This document shows positions 63,649 through 64,000 of a DNA stretch of 64,000 nucleotides, piece after piece. Origin of the DNA: Cyclobacterium plantarum (GTDB lineage: Bacteria > Bacteroidota > Bacteroidia > Cytophagales > Cyclobacteriaceae); NCBI RefSeq assembly GCF_011290685.1, contig NZ_JAANYN010000010.1, positions 62,001-126,000 of the forward strand, read 5' to 3'. Every line of letters starts with the position of its first letter. The first letter of the stretch is position 1. Under the pieces are notes generated by a model, which saw only the letters and a program-made list of their open reading frames with translations, was not told the origin of the DNA and did not search any database. The translations under genes and the position numbers were made by a program.

Positions 63649-64000
63649 TTATATTTTGCTGGAACGATTCAACAGGATAAAATCTGCTAGTACCAAAGCG
63701 CACATGGCTTCGACGATGGGCACTGCCCTTGGCACCACACAGGGGTCGTGGCGGCCTTTGCCAGTGACGGTAGTAGCTTCTCCCTCGGAATTGATGCTTT
63801 CCTGATCCTGCATGATGGTGGCAACAGGCTTAAAAGCTACCCGAAAATAAATATCTTCTCCATTGGAAATACCGCCCTGGATACCGCCGGAATGGTTCGT
63901 TTTTGTTTTTATTTTGCCTTCTTCTTTGTAAAAAACATCGTTATGCTCTGATCCCTTCATGCTCACCCCTTCAAAACCACTTCCATATTCAAATCCCTTA
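63649..64000 (-). CDS. aroC: Chorismate synthase, 3' part (runs off the window)
   Basis: The frame is open to the window edge and ends at 63649, giving about 116 C-terminal residues. The segments [36 protein letters not shown] and [19 protein letters not shown] are the chorismate synthase signatures, including the FMN-contacting GRHDPC stretch. The enzyme makes chorismate from EPSP. The 5' part is outside this window. Confidence 0.96.
   Translation of the reverse strand, partial: KGFEYGSGFEGVSMKGSEHNDVFYKEEGKIKTKTNHSGGIQGGISNGEDIYFRVAFKPVATIMQDQESINSEGEATTVTGKGRHDPCVVPRAVPIVEAMCALVLADFILLNRSSKI

Overview
The window reads as one contiguous chromosomal piece of a Bacteroidota bacterium, most likely of the Cytophagales/Cyclobacteriaceae type. 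Signs of this are a SusC/SusD pair, the Bacteroidota promoter signature (TTTG, then 17-19 bases, then TAnnTTTG) before several genes, a Na+-translocating NADH:quinone reductase (nqr) operon, an isolated atpD-atpC pair, DUF3810, DUF1573 and long two-part NusB proteins, and a DNA polymerase III alpha subunit with a fused N-terminal proofreading exonuclease. I see no rRNA, tRNA, CRISPR array or insertion sequence.

Layout. 1-3117: the 3' end of an unidentified gene, a REP-like inverted repeat, two small envelope proteins, and a compact cassette (about 1457-2695) of a caspase/CHAT-like protein translationally coupled to an unknown 108-residue protein. 3118-13719: polA, radA, a methyltransferase, an M14 peptidase, a dipeptide epimerase, an AONS-like PLP enzyme and an ABC exporter. 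14216-18167: the collinear block nusB-ytxH-DUF1573-yajC-ybbR-coaE. 18176-21094: a small unknown gene, an NlpC/P60 lipoprotein, atpD and atpC. 21149-35084: a carbohydrate (probably amino-sugar) locus. Its minus-strand arm carries alkaline phosphatase, two sialidase-superfamily proteins, a ChbG-type deacetylase, a 747-residue propeller/toroid protein, a broken HpcH/HpaI aldolase and murQ. Its plus-strand arm carries a ROK kinase, an FHS-type permease, an XylR-type regulator and a polytopic membrane protein. 35085-36478: a stretch of decayed gene remnants around an orphan antitoxin-like gene. 36479-43930: susD, susC, a truncated FecR-like gene and a purple-acid-phosphatase-like lipoprotein. 44285-64000: dnaE, trxA, wecE-like, DUF502, nqrEDCBA (no nqrF), ispH-cmk, ade plus a histidine kinase, DUF3810, a NifU-like protein, a GltP-like symporter and the 3' part of aroC.

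How the parts fit. The 21-35 kb locus looks like a scavenging module. Outer-membrane or periplasmic sialidase-like and deacetylase enzymes and a phosphatase would trim a glycan, the permease and ROK kinase would import and phosphorylate the sugar, and MurQ would channel MurNAc-6-phosphate to GlcNAc-6-phosphate. The XylR-type protein would sense the sugar. The substrate is inference. The SusCD/phosphatase locus looks like an outer-membrane uptake system for a phosphorylated substrate, one of whose two phosphatases has decayed to fragments.

Most notable observations: the caspase/CHAT-like two-gene cassette; three kinds of pseudogene remnant that contain no long ORF; a perfect promoter firing into an empty 400-base gap before nusB; the nqr operon without nqrF; and a ROK kinase lacking the usual zinc-binding cysteines.
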